In this document: positions 1 to 6,544 of the stretch, one piece after another
Numbering within the stretch: the first letter of the stretch is position 1
Layout: each line of letters begins with the position of its first letter
NCBI GenBank assembly: GCA_910584595.1
Contig: CAJUBQ010000053.1
Coordinates: forward strand, 1-29,596
Direction: 5' to 3'
Source of the DNA: an uncultured Eubacterium sp.
GTDB taxonomy: Bacteria; Bacillota; Clostridia; Lachnospirales; Lachnospiraceae
DNA length: 29,596 bases
Program-made: the position numbers and the translations under genes
The notes under the pieces: generated by a model
Databases searched by the model: none
The model's input: only the letters and a program-made list of their open reading frames with translations
What the model was told of the DNA's origin: nothing

Positions 1-13
1 GTTGCTTGCTTCT

Positions 14-154
14 TTACCGTACATGAGCATTCGCGCCCGGATTGTCGTTGCCGTAGCCCTCCATGAGGTTAATCACGCCCCAGATACCAAGCCCGGCTCC
101 CAGAGCTACAACAAGGGTCTGCAAAACGCCTACTGCCGAATTAAAAAATGCCAT
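14..154 (-). pseudogene. Truncated Maff2-family ICE membrane protein
   Basis: A 46-residue reading frame starts with ATG behind a good ribosome site (GAAAGGAG). It begins MAFFNSAVGVLQTLVVALGA and continues through GLGIWGVINLMEGYGNDNPG, which is the first part of Maff2, a small membrane protein encoded next to VirD4 in Tn1549/CTn-type integrative conjugative elements. Family members run on for roughly 25 more residues with a second hydrophobic stretch; here the frame leaves the family sequence after NPGA and stops a few codons later, so the protein keeps only one membrane segment. Together with the VirD4 tail upstream this is a decayed element end. Family assignment is confident from the sequence; loss of function is inferred. 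Confidence 0.75.
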
Positions 155-361
155 GAATTTCTCCTTTCTTGCCGCGTGTGCGGCTGCCCGAAAAAGGGCA
201 TAAAAAACGGCGGTCAGTTTTGGTAACTGCCGCGGTCATAAGCCCGCCGGGTTGGGCAGGTTCCCCACGCCGCCTAAGTGTCTGCGGCGCGGCGGTATTC
301 AGTTGTAAGGGACGCGGCTCTTGCCGCTGTGTGCTGCGCCGGGGAAGTGGGGGCGCGTATC

Positions 362-553
362 TCATAGCCTGTATTTCTGCCTTTCATCGCAATCCCTCCT
401 TTCTCTCTGGCGGTTCTTTTCGTAGAGCCGTTCACAAGCCGCGATAAATTCCCGGATTTGAGCCTGCCGTTTCACTTTTTCGTGCTGCTGCTCCATGCGC
501 CCGCCCATAATCAGCACAAGGCGCGGCTTCTCCTTTGGGGAACGCTCATTCAT
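362..553 (-). CDS. Small charged ICE-associated protein, 63 aa
   Basis: The frame starts at ATG 553 behind GGAGGACG, inside the last codons of the VirD4 fragment (8-bp overlap), which implies translational coupling in the conjugation operon. The product has an MGG turn near residue 17 and then a long basic and glutamine-rich helix with many K/R/E residues and no membrane segment. I do not recognise a named domain. Its place between VirD4 and Maff2 and its matching high GC content indicate that it belongs to the conjugative element. With VirD4 truncated upstream it is probably no longer expressed in its normal context. Confidence 0.55.
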   Translation of the reverse strand: MNERSPKEKPRLVLIMGGRMEQQHEKVKRQAQIREFIAACERLYEKNRQRERRDCDERQKYRL

Positions 554-636
554 TGTCTGCGTCCTCCTGTAAATCTGCCGCGTCAATCTCATAATAGTCA
601 AAGACTTCATCGGGCTTGACGATAGCGGAGCGGCGG
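546..636 (-). pseudogene. C-terminal remnant of VirD4/TraG-type coupling protein
   Basis: Read on the minus strand, the frame ending at TGA 546-548 gives RSAIVKPDEVFDYYEIDAAD followed by LQEDADNE. That is the acidic tail typical of VirD4-like coupling ATPases of Tn1549/CTn elements, which normally exceed 550 residues. Homology stops near 636, where the sequence becomes a copy of an unrelated lipoprotein gene; the two sides share the short string CGGCCAAC, compatible with a microhomology junction. Only about 30 codons remain, with no ATPase motifs and no start, so it is non-functional. Confidence 0.7.
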
Positions 637-799
637 CCAACAGGAAGCAGCTTTTTTCTATCCGTATGGAGGCGGAGATGGAGCCGGCAACGGACTGCTT
701 GTCATCGACAGGGATAACAATAAAAATCTATTTTGGACGGATTTGTTTCCATATCAGGCATGGCTAGATGGAAGGATAGAAAAACAATGCCTAAAACTG
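632..799 (+). pseudogene. Diverged partial copy of the 4207-5538 lipoprotein gene
   Basis: These bases match 5058-5222 almost base for base, with about nine differences by eye, and encode the same segment around FFYPYGGGDGA and LFWTDLFPYQAW. There is no start codon, ribosome site or lipobox. At the right the match ends in ACTG, and the sequence then jumps to a copy of the neighbouring HAD gene, skipping what corresponds to about 590 bp including the terminator between the parents. Order and orientation match the parents, so this looks like the decayed left member of a duplication with an internal deletion. Confidence 0.85.
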
Positions 800-912
800 A
801 TTCCCGCCGTCTGCATCATTTCATAATCGTTCATACTATCGCCCAAAGCAATCGTATCCTGTAAATCCGCGTTGAAATAGCTGCATACCAGCTCGATCCC
901 CTTGCCCTTATC
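796..912 (-). pseudogene. Diverged partial copy of the 5700-6533 HAD phosphatase gene
   Basis: The sequence matches 5812-5928 with about five differences by eye and corresponds to the GDSMND region of the HAD protein, without start, stop or motif I. The homology stops at 912, where the composition falls abruptly to very AT-rich sequence leading into the sigma factor gene. It is therefore also the left boundary of the AT-rich cassette. It cannot encode a functional enzyme. Confidence 0.85.
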
Positions 913-964
913 ATCACTAAATATTGCATTAACATCACCGATGAACAGTCCTTTCTTCTACACA

Positions 965-1483
965 TTATCTTTTTAAACACTTCTTCAGAATAATTTTTGC
1001 ACGATACAATCTCATTTCAACTGTTTTCTTTTTAATTTTTAAAATATAGGCTATTTCTTTATTGTTAAAGCCATCTAAATATTTTAATTCCAATACTGAT
1101 TTATATATATCATCTAATTTCTTTATTTCTTCAAACATTAAATTAATCTGCTCCTTATTAATAATTTGCTGTAGTAAATCCATGGATTCTACTGAAAAAT
1201 CAGATATTTCTCTGCTTAGAATTTCTTTCCTTTTAGTAAGATTTCTTTTATAATTGATACAGCAATTACGAGTTATTGTTATTATGTAATTTTGAGTTCT
1301 CTTATAATTGTTTACATCGAGATCATCTAACTTTTTGACAATTATCATATAAATTTCCTGGGTTAAATCCTCTATTGTATATTTATCAAAATTAAAATTT
1401 TTAATTGTATAGTAAATAGTTTTTTCATACTTTTCATATAATGAATTAAACTTAATAAGTTTTTCTGATGTTAAAGCAATCAA
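965..1483 (-). CDS. ECF-like RNA polymerase sigma factor
   Basis: The 172-residue product has the layout of an extracytoplasmic-function sigma factor. A region 2 occupies about residues 10-85, with YTIEDLTQEIYMIIVKKL matching the conserved DLxQE core-binding helix, followed by ITRNCCINYKR. A region 4 helix-turn-helix lies at about 122-172 (VLELKYLDGFNNKEIAYILK then TVEMRLYRAK). No anti-sigma gene is adjacent. The start is TTG at 1483, supported by AAAAGGAG about ten bases upstream; the ATG in that leader runs straight into a stop. Very high A+T and lysine/isoleucine use match the rest of the cassette and not the backbone. Likely directs transcription of this locus (inference). Confidence 0.8.
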   Translation of the reverse strand: MIALTSEKLIKFNSLYEKYEKTIYYTIKNFNFDKYTIEDLTQEIYMIIVKKLDDLDVNNYKRTQNYIITITRNCCINYKRNLTKRKEILSREISDFSVESMDLLQQIINKEQINLMFEEIKKLDDIYKSVLELKYLDGFNNKEIAYILKIKKKTVEMRLYRAKIILKKCLKR

Positions 1484-1914
1484 TCTATTCCATCTCCTTT
1501 TCGTAACTTAATAAAACTATCTTCGGCTTCAGTAATTCCTTACATAAGTAATAAGTTATAAAGCTGTGCAAATTTATATTTGATATCCATAATCACTTTA
1601 TTTCTATCGTTTATAATTCAAATACTCTTTAAGTATCTTTTATAATTCCAAATATTCATTCTCTTAATATCATACTATATCAGAAGTCTAATTTCAAGTA
1701 TCACAGCTATGAAAACATTTGTTATTGGTATTTTGTTAATCCTCAAAATAAATTCTCTATCAAATTATAGAAATCTTTAAAGACTCATATATTTTGTTTC
1801 CAGATTTATTTATAATTTATTATTATAAATAAAAACAATGCATGTTATTAAATATAATTAATATTAAAAACCTGCATTGATTTCAAAATTTATAATGAGA
1901 GGGGGATTAGCATA
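1484..1914. other. AT-rich non-coding spacer with repeats
   Basis: No credible gene lies in these 431 bases, which separate two divergently transcribed genes. Two imperfect direct repeats starting TTATAATTC occur at 1611-1636 and 1640-1672. An all-AT inverted repeat with 12-bp arms (1805-1816 and 1822-1833, five-base loop) precedes the holin leader. I could not find a convincing sigma-A promoter, which fits control by an alternative sigma factor. This is also where a cargo gene would be expected and is not seen. Confidence 0.6.
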
Positions 1915-2151
1915 TTGGAAGATATCATTATACAGTTAATACAATCACAAGGAATATGGGCAGTGCTTTTTGTTTTCATGCTTTTATACACAATTAAAAA
2001 AAATGATAAACTAGACGAGCTTCAAAACACAAGAGAAGAAAACTATCAAACCTTGTTAACTAACCTTACCCAAAAACTTGCAATTGTAAATGAGATAGAC
2101 AGTAAACTGGATAATTTATATAGTCAAATATATAAGATACCCAAAAGTTAA
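1915..2151 (+). CDS. BhlA/UviB-family holin-like peptide
   Basis: The 78-residue protein has a short N-terminal helix, a single membrane segment at about residues 11-28 (SQGIWAVLFVFMLLYTIKK) and a charged C-terminal helix (KLDELQNTREENYQTLLTNL). That is the signature arrangement of the BhlA/UviB holin-like family, of which UviB accompanies the bacteriocin BCN5 on the Clostridium perfringens plasmid pIP404. Such peptides permeabilise the membrane for lysis or toxin release. The start is TTG at 1915, about nine bases after a strong GAGAGGGGG site. It converges on the UviA-like sigma gene and the two share a terminator hairpin. Confidence 0.85.
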   Translation: MEDIIIQLIQSQGIWAVLFVFMLLYTIKKNDKLDELQNTREENYQTLLTNLTQKLAIVNEIDSKLDNLYSQIYKIPKS

Positions 2152-2190
2152 ATCGGACAAGCCGCTGCATGCGGTTTGTCCGATTTAACT
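2146..2190. terminator. Bidirectional terminator between holin and sigma genes
   Basis: Two 20-base arms (2146-2165 and 2171-2190) pair along their whole length with a single G:U and a five-base TGCAT loop. The hairpin begins within the last codons of the holin gene and ends four bases before the stop of the convergent sigma gene. On the minus strand it is followed by TTTT, so it best fits the sigma gene while also ending the holin transcript. Confidence 0.85.
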
Positions 2191-2194
2191 CAAA

Positions 2195-2716
2195 TCATTT
2201 TAATATCTGCTTTTTTATTCGATTAATATACTGTCTGGTAAAACCCATTTCCCTTCCAATTTCCTTATCACTATATCCTTGAATTAACATATCTATTATT
2301 TTACGCTCTTCTAAAGTTTTACTTTGTAAATAATTTTTCAAATCCGTCATAGTTATACAATTTTCTACTTCACCATCGTTCTGAATTCCTAAATTAGCAT
2401 TAAATACTAAACTGGTACTATTTGCCTGTATATTCTGCTCCTTGACACTTTCATGATATAACTTAGTAAATTTATTTACAATAGATCTTTTTATGTATGA
2501 AATACAAGCAAATTCATTATCTGTATTTTTTATTTTGCTAATTGATTCATATAACGCTATGCATAATTCCTGCTGACTGTCTTCATAATCGAGATAATAA
2601 AGTTTTCGTGCATAAGCTTTTATCAATGGCAAAAACTGCTCCTGCAATCTTTCATAATAATATTCATTTCGTGTTTCTAAATATGACCTGATAAGCTTTG
2701 ATACGTAATTTTCCAT
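2195..2716 (-). CDS. UviA/TcdR-like (group 5) sigma factor
   Basis: The 173-residue product carries a sigma region 2 at about residues 20-90, with YLDYEDSQQELCIALYESI as the core-binding helix, and a region 4 helix-turn-helix at about 130-173 (LEERKIIDMLIQGYSDKEIG, then FTRQYINRIKKQ). Size and layout match the UviA/TcdR/BotR/TetR group that switches on clostridial bacteriocins and toxins, and its convergent partner is a UviB-like holin, the same pairing as UviA-UviB. The gene is very AT-rich. Its ribosome site is locked in a perfect hairpin (2718-2749), so translation may be controlled. Assignment to the UviA group rests on context plus domain layout and could be a generic phage-type sigma. 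Confidence 0.75.
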   Translation of the reverse strand: MENYVSKLIRSYLETRNEYYYERLQEQFLPLIKAYARKLYYLDYEDSQQELCIALYESISKIKNTDNEFACISYIKRSIVNKFTKLYHESVKEQNIQANSTSLVFNANLGIQNDGEVENCITMTDLKNYLQSKTLEERKIIDMLIQGYSDKEIGREMGFTRQYINRIKKQILK

Positions 2717-2717
2717 T

Positions 2718-2749
2718 TTTACTCCTTTTTTTTGATAAAAAGGAGTAAA
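2718..2749 (-). promoter_or_regulatory. Hairpin sequestering the sigma gene ribosome site
   Basis: In the minus-strand mRNA, 13 bases (2749-2737) pair perfectly with 13 bases (2730-2718) around a six-base loop. The 3' arm contains AAAAAGGAG, the only Shine-Dalgarno of the sigma gene, and ends one base before its AUG. The anti-SD arm reads UUUACUCCUUUUU. Such a structure would hold the ribosome site closed until melted or unfolded. Confidence 0.75.
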
Positions 2750-2837
2750 TGTATAATTTAGAAACTTATTTTTTTATTTTTATATTCAGACAATTCTAAT
2801 ATATAAAGTTATTCTTATTTTGAAAAGTGACGATATT

Positions 2838-2856
2838 ATGCCAAACAAATGCCAAA
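2838..2856 (+). promoter_or_regulatory. Tandem ATGCCAAA sites upstream of the small regulator
   Basis: ATGCCAAA occurs at 2838-2845 and 2849-2856, exactly 11 bp apart, about one helical turn, in the region upstream of the 2947 gene. Its reverse complement TTTGGCAT recurs at 3355-3362 just after that gene. Spacing and placement suggest a binding site for a local regulator; no protein can be assigned from sequence. Confidence 0.4.
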
Positions 2857-2946
2857 TTTAGGCCATCTTGTAGAAAAATTCTTTTATAAAGTGTTAATTA
2901 TGATAAAAGCACTTGTAATAACCTTATAAAAAGGAGCAAATAAAAA

Positions 2947-3312
2947 ATGACGGAAATACAATTGAAAAGCATATTAAAAGAATTTAATACTATACAAAAA
3001 AAAGTTAAAATCCAAGAAAACAGCCCAAATATTTATAAAAACGCAATAACAATGTCCGACTATAAGAAAAATAAATTAATAGTTAAACTTATTTCTAATG
3101 TATTAGACATTTTAAACCCTTCGGAAGCATTTGTAATAAATACACATTTAATAACTCATTATACATGGACTGAAACAACAGAACTGTATTCCAGGAAATT
3201 TGGAAAAAATCAAGAAAAATCTGAAAGAACATTAAAAAGAGTTCAAAACAAGGGCATTAACAAGATGTTAGAAATTATTAACACTTTAGAAGTTGATGAT
3301 ATATTTCATTAA
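2947..3312 (+). CDS. Small ArpU/sigma-region-4-like regulator
   Basis: The 121-residue protein has a charged N-terminal helix, a central segment VLDILNPSEAFVINTHLITH, and a C-terminal ERTLKRVQNKGINKMLEI that resembles the recognition-helix end of sigma region 4 or of ArpU-type phage transcriptional activators. No membrane segment or signal peptide is present. The start is ATG behind AAAAAGGAGC. It lies between the sigma gene (divergent) and the cell-wall hydrolase, with the same extreme AT bias. A role in activating the lysis genes is an inference from position; the fold assignment itself is tentative. Confidence 0.6.
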   Translation: MTEIQLKSILKEFNTIQKKVKIQENSPNIYKNAITMSDYKKNKLIVKLISNVLDILNPSEAFVINTHLITHYTWTETTELYSRKFGKNQEKSERTLKRVQNKGINKMLEIINTLEVDDIFH

Positions 3313-3373
3313 TCTTTTTTATAGTATAAGAACAAAAAAATGGCATGTACATCATTTGGCATGTTTTTGACAC

Positions 3374-3402
3374 TTTACAATAATAATATTTTAAACTATA
3401 AT
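3374..3402 (+). promoter_or_regulatory. Candidate promoter TTTACA-17-TATAAT
   Basis: TTTACA at 3374-3379 and TATAAT at 3397-3402 are separated by exactly 17 bp. No gene on this strand follows before the antisense hydrolase gene, so the expected product is an RNA of about 100 nt ending near the hairpin at 3494-3511. The -35 TTTACA is also the element reported for BotR/TcdR/UviA-type sigma factors, but the -10 here is the housekeeping form. Two TGGCATG repeats (3341-3347, 3357-3363) sit just upstream. Confidence 0.5.
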
Positions 3403-3493
3403 ATAATTGATTAGTATTTGTAAACAGACTTTCAAACTGCAGCTATACATATTAACAGTATCATTAGAAAAAAGAACATGCAATGTCATGAAA

Positions 3494-3511
3494 GGGCGCT
3501 GCTTAGCGCCC
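3494..3511. terminator. GC-rich hairpin after the cell-wall hydrolase
   Basis: GGGCGCT and AGCGCCC form a seven-pair stem with a GCTT loop, followed on the minus strand by TTT. It stands out in an AT-rich background 24 bases beyond the hydrolase stop, so it probably terminates that gene, and it could also end the short plus-strand transcript from 3402. Confidence 0.65.
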
Positions 3512-3534
3512 CTGTAATCAGCAACTATTATATT

Positions 3535-4053
3535 TTAGTAATTATATCCTTCCACACGGAAAAACGTATGATTACCGATCACAACTTTTTCCACTACCGC
3601 TACCGGTGATCCGCCACCAAAAGCGTATTTTCCACCATTTCTATTGACAATACTGTTATAAAGTTCATTTGTATTAAACCATAAACATTTACCGATAGGA
3701 TTTCTTTCATCTGAAAAATGAGAAGCAGCATCTAAGCATTTTTCCCATGCATTTGCATCGACTTCTTTTGGCTTTAATGCAGCTTTGCTAAGAATTCCAT
3801 TAAACTGGCTTCCATTGCCTTTCGTTACAATTGATTTATAATCAGGCCCTCCAAACTCAGAAATGCGGTGGATTGTTTGTCGGTTCTTAACAACATAAGC
3901 ACAGGCAATCTTTCCATTTTTACTTTCACCTCTTGCTTCACCCATTATCATTCGCGCCAAAGAGTCGATAGGGCTGCATTTTTCAATTAATTCACTTAAG
4001 TTTGATACAGAAGTTCCGTATGCAATATAGCCGTTTTTTGTATTAGTATTCAT
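3535..4053 (-). CDS. SleB-type (Hydrolase_2) cell wall hydrolase
   Basis: The 172-residue product matches the catalytic domain of SleB/CwlJ-type spore-cortex and cell-wall hydrolases. The motif LARMIMGEARGESKNGKIA places the conserved catalytic glutamate at about residue 39, followed by AYVVKNR, a QFNG stretch and a C-terminal block ending TFFRVEGYNY. These enzymes cleave the glycan strand of peptidoglycan. There is no signal peptide, so it would need the holin encoded 1.5 kb away, or lysis, to reach its substrate, as phage endolysins do. The start at 4053 is preferred because GGAAGGAG lies seven bases upstream; a longer frame from 4077 has no ribosome site. Confidence 0.8.
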   Translation of the reverse strand: MNTNTKNGYIAYGTSVSNLSELIEKCSPIDSLARMIMGEARGESKNGKIACAYVVKNRQTIHRISEFGGPDYKSIVTKGNGSQFNGILSKAALKPKEVDANAWEKCLDAASHFSDERNPIGKCLWFNTNELYNSIVNRNGGKYAFGGGSPVAVVEKVVIGNHTFFRVEGYNY

Positions 4054-4098
4054 ATATGTACTCCTTCCATTTGACATTTATTTGCTGATTACAATTAT

Positions 4099-4127
4099 TA
4101 ATAAGTAATTTTCTTAGAAATTGTAAA
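4099..4127 (-). promoter_or_regulatory. Candidate promoter of the cell-wall hydrolase
   Basis: On the minus strand TTTACA (4127-4122) and TTATTA (4104-4099) are 17 bp apart, placing transcription start about 40 bases before the hydrolase ATG. The -35 begins TTTACAAT exactly like the promoter at 3374. The -10 is a weak housekeeping match, which may point to use by one of the local sigma factors. Confidence 0.4.
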
Positions 4128-4206
4128 CTGAGAACTCTTACGAATCGAATTTTTAAATAATTTTTTCACTCCTATCAAAATTTAATTTGCAGGAAAGGAA
4201 TCCACT

Positions 4207-5538
4207 ATGAAAACAAAAAGAAAAGCGATCCTATTTGGCACAATCTTAATATTATCTGCATGCACACTCAAACATCATTCTTCTGCTCAATCGCAAAATC
4301 CATCTAAACGTGCGCTCATTTCAAATGATTCAAGCGACATTCTCCTGGACAACATCGATTCTGCAGACGCTGAGGCTATAAAAAATGGATATTTCCAGGA
4401 AGCCAGACTTGATTTTGATGGAGACGGCAAAAAAGAAAAATTAATGATACTTCTCTATCCGTTCCATGAAAACGGTACAGAAACGATACAAAACCGCCTG
4501 TATATTTCCAAAAAGAAATCAGGCGGTGAAATTACCTGGCAAGTTTATGATCCTGCAGCGGACCTGAAAACTGGTTTTTCAGCATATTTAAATACCAAAA
4601 TCGATAGAAAGCACAAAAAAATATCTCTTCTTTGGAAAGACACCGGCAAAAAATTTTTGCAATTTCCATATGAAGAATGGCTGGAGGAGCCAAAACGAGT
4701 GCCAGTTCGTTTGCATTTTCTCACCAATACAAAGATAGAGATCGAACAGGGTAAAATTTACTTATCTGTTCCTTTTGCTCTAATCGATAATAAAAATGAG
4801 GAATGGCCAGTTCCATACCGTTTGAAAATGGAAATCAAATATCAGGACACAGAGCCACATCTTATATTATCATCTGCTGAGCAGCTGGATTTCATAGTTT
4901 CCAGCAAAGACCAAAAAATTACGGTGTATGGCGCCAGCCCTGAAACAACTTATCAGAACATGGTTTTGACAGCAGATGGCCAGCGTTATGATTTAGGTCT
5001 GCAATGGCATACCGATTATGGAGAAGCAGATATCAAACAAGCGGATTATGATGGCGACGGCCAACAGGAAGCAGCTTTTTTCTATCCGTATGGAGGTGGA
5101 GATGGAGCCAGCAACGGACTGCTTGTCATCGACAGAGATAACAATAAAAATCTATTTTGGACGGATTTGTTTCCATATCAGGCATGGTCAGATGGAAAGA
5201 TAGAAAAACAATGTCGAAAACTGCTGAACTGCAGTCTGGATAAAAAAAAGAATTGTGTAAAAATAACCGATCAAAAAACCGGAAAAAAATTACTGCGCAT
5301 CCCTTATGACAAATCTCAGATTGGAGAAGATGATAAACAAATAAAAGACGTATTCCTGTCGTCACAGGCATCTTATAAATTGACAGCAGATAAGATTTAT
5401 ATGGAATGCCATCCTGCATTACTATTTAAAAACAGGGTAACCCCTTATCCTCTTGACGCTACTCTTCGACTGGAAGTAATCTATCGTCCGGGAAAATCGG
5501 CAAAATTAAAATTTGTTGATCTAAAAAACCATAGATAG
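4207..5538 (+). CDS. Lipoprotein with two Ca-binding DxDGDG (FG-GAP/VCBS-like) repeats
   Basis: The 443-residue protein begins with a lipoprotein signal peptide: lysine-rich start, hydrophobic core and LSAC lipobox with Cys19. Two homologous halves follow, each opening with a calcium-loop motif (DFDGDGKKE at about 69-77 and DYDGDGQQE at about 280-288) and beta-strand-rich sequence typical of FG-GAP/VCBS-like surface proteins. It should be anchored on the outer face of the membrane; its ligand is unknown. The start follows AGGAAAGGA. A fragment of a close copy is present at 632-799. The gene converges on the HAD gene with a strong shared terminator. Confidence 0.75.
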   Translation: MKTKRKAILFGTILILSACTLKHHSSAQSQNPSKRALISNDSSDILLDNIDSADAEAIKNGYFQEARLDFDGDGKKEKLMILLYPFHENGTETIQNRLYISKKKSGGEITWQVYDPAADLKTGFSAYLNTKIDRKHKKISLLWKDTGKKFLQFPYEEWLEEPKRVPVRLHFLTNTKIEIEQGKIYLSVPFALIDNKNEEWPVPYRLKMEIKYQDTEPHLILSSAEQLDFIVSSKDQKITVYGASPETTYQNMVLTADGQRYDLGLQWHTDYGEADIKQADYDGDGQQEAAFFYPYGGGDGASNGLLVIDRDNNKNLFWTDLFPYQAWSDGKIEKQCRKLLNCSLDKKKNCVKITDQKTGKKLLRIPYDKSQIGEDDKQIKDVFLSSQASYKLTADKIYMECHPALLFKNRVTPYPLDATLRLEVIYRPGKSAKLKFVDLKNHR

Positions 5539-5610
5539 CAGATCAAAAACACCAGCTAATCTACCAAAAACATGATCGATAAATCCTCGATAACCCACTT
5601 TATACACGCA

Positions 5611-5653
5611 AAAACAGAAGGCATATCCGTTTTACAGATATGCCTTCTGTTTT
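5611..5653. terminator. Bidirectional rho-independent terminator
   Basis: Two perfect 17-base arms (5611-5627, 5637-5653) surround a nine-base loop, with A-runs on the left and T-runs on the right, so it can end both the lipoprotein transcript and the convergent PTS-HAD transcript. Confidence 0.9.
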
Positions 5654-5699
5654 TATTGTAATCATCTGTCCTGTTTTTATCACTCAGGAATCATCCGTC

Positions 5700-6533
5700 T
5701 TACGCCAGTTTCATCCTTCGAAACTCGTAATAAATACCATCTTCCCACACATTCTTACAAATATAATCCGCTGTTTTTTTCAGCTCCTCGCAGGCATTGC
5801 CCATCGCAACACTGATTCCCGCCGTCTGCATCATTTCATAATCGTTCATACTGTCGCCAAAAGCAATCGTATCCTTTAAATCCGCTCCGAAATAGCTGCA
5901 TACCAGCTCGATCCCCTTGCCCTTATCGATTCCCTTGGGAATAATCTCTCCGTTAAAGCAAGAACTGCTGTCTGCATAAGGATGCACTGCATACACAAAT
6001 CTGCCTCCCAAATATCTTTTCGTCTGCTCCACAGATTCCAGGTCCCTGCTCGTAAAGCATATTTTGTATGCGCCTTTCTTCGGATATCTGTCATATGGCT
6101 GGATTGCAATACCTGCTTCGATCTCCTTTTGCATACGAATCAGCTCTGAGTTGGATGCATCTGCCTGCACCGTTTGAAGCAATGCTTCCATTTGCGGATC
6201 CGTATAAATGCCCTCTGGTGTTTCGATTCTGCAATACATGCCGTGTTTATGAAAAATGTCCAGACATTCTTGTATTGTCTCTTCTGGAAGAATACAATCA
6301 TACAGTACTTTTCCCGCAACTTCTACGTGGCTTCCGGCGCTTGCAATCACGCCGTCAAAACCCACTTCTAAAATATCCTGCCCGATAATCGGCATATTTC
6401 TGCCTGTGCATAAAAACACCTTATGCCCATTGGAACGCGCACTGCGTACTGCTTTTTTCACATAGTCAGACGGCGCTTGCATCTGAGTAACCAAGGTTCC
6501 ATCAATATCTAAAAAAATGAATTTTCGATTCAT
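5700..6533 (-). CDS. Cof-type HAD-superfamily phosphatase
   Basis: The 277-residue product has all HAD motifs: motif I FLDIDGTL with the nucleophile and acid/base aspartates at residues 9 and 11, motif II CTGRN near Thr43, a lysine in the DKGKG segment near residue 204 and motif IV GDSMND near 226. A C2-type cap lies between, as in Cof/YidA enzymes that remove phosphate from sugar phosphates. It begins only 11 bases after the PTS permease stop, so the two form an operon and it probably dephosphorylates the imported sugar phosphate or a side product (inference). A paralogue is at 18412-19272 and a fragment of a copy at 796-912. Confidence 0.88.
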   Translation of the reverse strand: MNRKFIFLDIDGTLVTQMQAPSDYVKKAVRSARSNGHKVFLCTGRNMPIIGQDILEVGFDGVIASAGSHVEVAGKVLYDCILPEETIQECLDIFHKHGMYCRIETPEGIYTDPQMEALLQTVQADASNSELIRMQKEIEAGIAIQPYDRYPKKGAYKICFTSRDLESVEQTKRYLGGRFVYAVHPYADSSSCFNGEIIPKGIDKGKGIELVCSYFGADLKDTIAFGDSMNDYEMMQTAGISVAMGNACEELKKTADYICKNVWEDGIYYEFRRMKLA

Positions 6534-6544
6534 ATTTGTGCCTC

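Noticed and set aside
141..365. Minus-strand 74-codon open frame between the small ICE gene and Maff2
   Set aside because: Proline/arginine-rich low-complexity product, no ribosome site at its start, and it overlaps the well-supported Maff2 start; more likely leader RNA of Maff2.
632..840. Fused open frame from lipoprotein fragment into HAD fragment (ending CIIS)
   Set aside because: No start codon or ribosome site; a stop lies just upstream in frame, so it is only the duplicated remnant.
3475..3650. Plus-strand peptide starting MQCHERALLS after the 3374 promoter
   Set aside because: No ribosome site and most of the frame is antisense to the hydrolase gene and across its terminator.
965..4077. 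Prophage
   Set aside because: Holin-like, lysin-like and phage-style regulator genes are present but there is no integrase, terminase, capsid or tail gene.
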